Positions 5,898-7,521 of a DNA stretch of 7,521 nt are shown here, one piece after another. Each line of letters opens with the position of its first letter. Position 1 is the stretch's first letter. The translations under genes and the position numbers were made by a program. This DNA comes from JASGDC01 sp047606545. GTDB lineage: Bacteria; Actinomycetota; Actinomycetes; Actinomycetales; Micrococcaceae. The notes below the pieces were generated by a model. The model searched no databases. It was not told the origin of the DNA and saw only the letters and a list, made by a program, of their open reading frames with translations. The DNA lies in assembly GCA_047606545.1 (NCBI GenBank), contig JASGEI010000011.1, positions 1 to 7,521 on the forward strand. The letters run 5' to 3'.

Positions 5898-6887
5898 ATG
5901 GTAAATCCTAATCAACACAATGAAGTTAAGTTAATAAGCCATGTTGAAGCTATCAACTGGAACAAAATTGAAGATGATAAAGACCTTGAAGTTTGGGATC
6001 GTTTAACTGGTAACTTCTGGCTACCAGAAAAGGTGCCGCTATCAAATGACGTGCAATCTTGGCAGACGCTTACTGAAGAAGAAAAACTTCTCACCATGCG
6101 AGTATTCACAGGCTTGACATTACTTGATACCATTCAAGGTACTGTAGGTGCAGTTAGTCTTATTCCAGATGCAATAACCCCACATGAAGAAGCAGTTTAT
6201 ACGAATATTGCCTTCATGGAATCAGTACATGCTAAGTCTTATTCCTCAATTTTCTCTACGCTATGCTCTACTAAAGAGATTGATGCCGCTTTCCGTTGGT
6301 CAGTAGAAAATAAATATTTACAGCAAAAAGCTGAAATTGTAATGTCTTACTATCAAGGTGATGACCCACTAAAGCGTAAAGTAGCAAGTACTTTGTTAGA
6401 ATCATTCCTATTTTACAGTGGTTTCTACCTACCAATGTACTTCTCATCTCAAGCTAAGTTAACTAACACTGCAGATATCATACGTTTAATTATTCGTGAT
6501 GAAGCAGTGCATGGTTATTACATTGGTTACAAGTTCCAAAAGGGTCTAGAAAAAGAGTCTCAAGAACGTAAAGATGAGCTTAAAATGTACACTTATGAGT
6601 TACTACAGGATCTTTATGATAACGAAATCCAATATACAGCTGACCTGTATGATGGGGTTGGTTGGACTGAAGATGTAAAGAAGTTCTTGCATTATAATGC
6701 AAATAAAGCTCTGATGAATCTTGGTTTTGAGCCAATGTTCCCAGCATCAGTAACTGATGTAAGTCCAGCAATCCTTTCTGCACTTTCACCGAATGCTGAT
6801 GAAAACCATGACTTCTTCTCAGGTTCAGGATCATCTTATGTAATGGGTAAAGCTGAAAATACTGAAGATGAAGATTGGGATTTCTAA
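5898..6887 (+). CDS. nrdF: NrdF, class Ib ribonucleotide reductase beta (radical) subunit
   Basis: The 329-residue ferritin-like subunit holds the dinuclear metal centre and stable tyrosyl radical used by NrdE. All six metal ligands are found by alignment to the known R2F pattern: D77 (LLDTIQ), E108 and H111 (FMESVHAKSYS), E168 (LLESF), E202 and H205 (RDEAVHGYY). The radical tyrosine is Y115. All are intact, so this is a canonical Mn/Fe-tyrosyl R2F and not the ligand-substituted class Ie type. The C-terminus ENTEDEDWDF is the acidic-aromatic tail that docks into the catalytic subunit. The ATG at 5898 has a good ribosome site AAGGGA (5884-5889). It lies 37 bp after nrdE and is the last gene of the operon, followed by a terminator. 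Confidence 0.97.
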   Translation: MVNPNQHNEVKLISHVEAINWNKIEDDKDLEVWDRLTGNFWLPEKVPLSNDVQSWQTLTEEEKLLTMRVFTGLTLLDTIQGTVGAVSLIPDAITPHEEAVYTNIAFMESVHAKSYSSIFSTLCSTKEIDAAFRWSVENKYLQQKAEIVMSYYQGDDPLKRKVASTLLESFLFYSGFYLPMYFSSQAKLTNTADIIRLIIRDEAVHGYYIGYKFQKGLEKESQERKDELKMYTYELLQDLYDNEIQYTADLYDGVGWTEDVKKFLHYNANKALMNLGFEPMFPASVTDVSPAILSALSPNADENHDFFSGSGSSYVMGKAENTEDEDWDF

Positions 6888-6919
6888 AGACTCAATATAG
6901 CTACCAGTCCAAAAAACTT

Positions 6920-6962
6920 TCCTCTGCATTGTTTACAAAAGTGAACTTGCAGAGGATTTTTT
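6920..6962 (+). terminator. Intrinsic terminator of the nrdHIEF operon
   Basis: TCCTCTGCA (6920-6928) pairs perfectly with TGCAGAGGA (6948-6956). A further inner stem, GTTTAC (6931-6936) with GTGAAC (6941-6946, one T-G pair), closes on the loop AAAA. The hairpin is followed immediately by six T (6957-6962). It starts 32 bp after the nrdF stop codon. Confidence 0.9.
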
Positions 6963-6981
6963 ATAAACTGCACAGCCTTGC

Positions 6982-7010
6982 TTAAATAAAGTTAGTTGCT
7001 TTATATTTAA
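6982..7010. other. AT-rich inverted repeat downstream of the terminator
   Basis: ATAAAG (6986-6991) and CTTTAT (6999-7004) pair around the loop ttagttg, and the stem can be extended with TTAA/TTAA ends (6982-6985 and 7007-7010) across a 2-nt bulge. The pairing is weak and purely A/T apart from one G-C pair. It may be a remnant structure or chance; no function is assigned. Confidence 0.2.
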
Positions 7011-7024
7011 CGAAATCCTTGTTG

Positions 7025-7044
7025 AGTTAATTATCTAATTAACT
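7025..7044. promoter_or_regulatory. Perfect palindrome, candidate operator
   Basis: AGTTAATTA (7025-7033), the 2-nt centre TC, and TAATTAACT (7036-7044) form a perfect inverted repeat with 9-bp arms. It lies 10 bp upstream of the putative -35 of the following gene. Size and symmetry fit the binding site of a dimeric helix-turn-helix regulator (MarR- or TetR-like sites look similar), but the regulator is unknown. It has one G or C per arm plus the central C and no T-run, so it is a poor terminator. Confidence 0.5.
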
Positions 7045-7054
7045 TTGTGTGTCT

Positions 7055-7087
7055 TGGGAATATTTTATCTGAGGGGGGGGGTATTAT
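7055..7087 (+). promoter_or_regulatory. Candidate promoter with a G-tract in its spacer
   Basis: TTGGGA (7055-7060) resembles a -35 (4 of 6) and TATTAT (7082-7087) a -10 (5 of 6). The spacer of 21 bp contains nine G directly before the -10. This is longer than the 16-18 bp optimum, so the promoter as written would be weak; loss of three or four G would restore normal spacing. An alternative without the tract in the spacer is TTAACT (7039-7044), 16 bp, TATTTT (7061-7066), which would place the tract in the 5' leader. Confidence 0.4.
7073..7081 (+). repeat. Homopolymeric G9 tract (simple sequence repeat)
   Basis: Nine consecutive G stand out in an otherwise strongly AT-rich intergenic region, 48 bp upstream of the start codon at 7130. 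Poly-G or poly-C runs of this length are known slippage-prone elements for phase variation in other bacteria. The tract is also a spot where sequencing and assembly errors occur. Confidence 0.85.
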
Positions 7088-7129
7088 GAGTTTATGGTTT
7101 TAATGTATCTGGATTGAGGGTTGACTGTC

Positions 7130-7521
7130 ATGGGTAATAAGGTTTCTGATTCTGGAGTTTCTCGTCGTACTGTTACTAAAGGTGCTGTTTGGAGTGTTCC
7201 AGTTTTTACAGGTTTAGTTGCGGTGCCTGCGATGGCGGCTAGTCCGATGAGTGCGGCTAATATTGTGTTTTTAACTCCATTACCTGATACTCCTAGTATT
7301 GGTAGTGTTTTTGCTAGTGATATTTCCGTGCAAGTCACTGATGCTAATGCTGAAGCAGTAACTGATGGCACAGTTACACTTACTATTACAGGGGATGCTT
7401 ACTTTCTTGTTGATGGTGTTCAGCTTCAAAGTGTTGATGTACCACTTAATGCTGCTGGTATTGCTATGTTCGGTACTACTGATAGTGGTTTCCCACTATA
7501 TGTTAGTGGCACGCTTACTAC
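7130..7521 (+). CDS. Secreted protein with Tat-type signal and Ig-like domain, paralogue of the gene at 1-1599 (3' end missing)
   Basis: The ATG at 7130 has GAGGG (7116-7120) nine bases upstream; the in-frame TTG at 7121 abuts that site and is rejected. The product is open to the window end (130 codons seen). Residues 1-37 form a signal peptide: MGNKVSDSGV, then the twin-arginine motif S11-R12-R13-T-V-T-K17, a hydrophobic stretch and PAMAAS with likely cleavage after A36 or A37. It suggests export in folded form by the Tat pathway. The mature part is Ig-like; 'DGTVTLTITGDAYF' and 'LNAAGIAMFG' align with 'DGTQVLLTLTGDAIF' and 'LDSAGKASFG' in the first gene. I predict RCC1 repeats after the window edge, but that part is not visible. 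The upstream G-tract and palindrome suggest its expression is switched or regulated separately from nrdHIEF. Confidence 0.85.
   Translation, partial: MGNKVSDSGVSRRTVTKGAVWSVPVFTGLVAVPAMAASPMSAANIVFLTPLPDTPSIGSVFASDISVQVTDANAEAVTDGTVTLTITGDAYFLVDGVQLQSVDVPLNAAGIAMFGTTDSGFPLYVSGTLT

Noticed and set aside
5912..6834. Minus-strand frames within nrdF (5912-6133, 6580-6834)
   Set aside because: Antisense to conserved R2F sequence with all metal ligands on the plus strand; no independent coding evidence.
7086..7117. Two tiny leader frames (MSLWF and MYLD) after the G-tract, suggesting an attenuator or translational switch
   Set aside because: They are only five and four codons, have no biased amino-acid content for attenuation, and no alternative terminator/antiterminator pair is seen. 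The ATG of the first overlaps the candidate -10, so it may not even be transcribed.
7084..7371. Minus-strand 95-residue frame over the start of the second secreted gene
   Set aside because: The plus strand gives a ribosome site, a twin-arginine signal peptide and an Ig-like domain paralogous to the first gene; the minus frame is its shadow.
1..7521. CRISPR array, transposase, tRNA/rRNA or phage genes
   Set aside because: None seen. The only tandem repeats are in-frame blade-coding repeats with no spacers, and no integrase- or transposase-like frame is present on either strand.

Overview
The window looks like a piece of chromosome from an AT-leaning (low-G+C) actinobacterium. Three things point that way, all by inference. 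The ribonucleotide reductase is a compact class Ib nrdH-nrdI-nrdE-nrdF cluster whose proteins resemble actinobacterial homologues. The secreted proteins carry a short Tat-type leader of the SRRTVTKG...PAMAA style common in that phylum. No sign of a variant genetic code is seen. I cannot name the genus.

Layout. Positions 1-1599 (+) hold the 3' part of a secreted protein gene: the end of a signal peptide, an immunoglobulin-like domain and a complete-looking seven-bladed RCC1-type beta-propeller built from repeats of about 55 residues. Convergent to it, 1671-2480 (-) encodes an aldo/keto reductase. Next to the reductase start, 2526-2766 (+) is the decayed C-terminal part of a glyoxalase/VOC-family gene, broken by an in-frame TAG and a frameshift. 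An AT-rich stretch with helically phased A/T tracts follows. It leads into a promoter region with two NrdR-box-like palindromes whose starts are 31 bp apart. The nrdHIEF operon occupies 3041-6887 (+), with a 37-bp nrdI/nrdE overlap and a TTG start for nrdE, and ends at a strong intrinsic terminator (6920-6962). After a regulatory-looking intergenic region (a perfect 9-bp-arm palindrome at 7025-7044 and a run of nine G at 7073-7081), a second secreted protein gene starts at 7130 (+) and runs off the window. Its signal peptide and Ig-like domain are paralogous to those of the first gene.

How it works together. NrdE (catalytic subunit), NrdF (metal/tyrosyl-radical subunit), NrdI (flavodoxin-like activator of NrdF) and NrdH (glutaredoxin-like electron donor) make up the full aerobic class Ib system that converts ribonucleoside diphosphates to deoxyribonucleotides. 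The tandem NrdR-like sites suggest repression when dNTP pools are full. This housekeeping block lies between two members of a family of exported, probably surface or host/environment-facing proteins. The second member's upstream region has the architecture of a phase-variable promoter: the G-tract lies between plausible -35 and -10 elements with an over-long 21-bp spacer. That, and the near-identical 165-bp repeats of the first member, are the most interesting signals here. Neither can be proven from one sequence.
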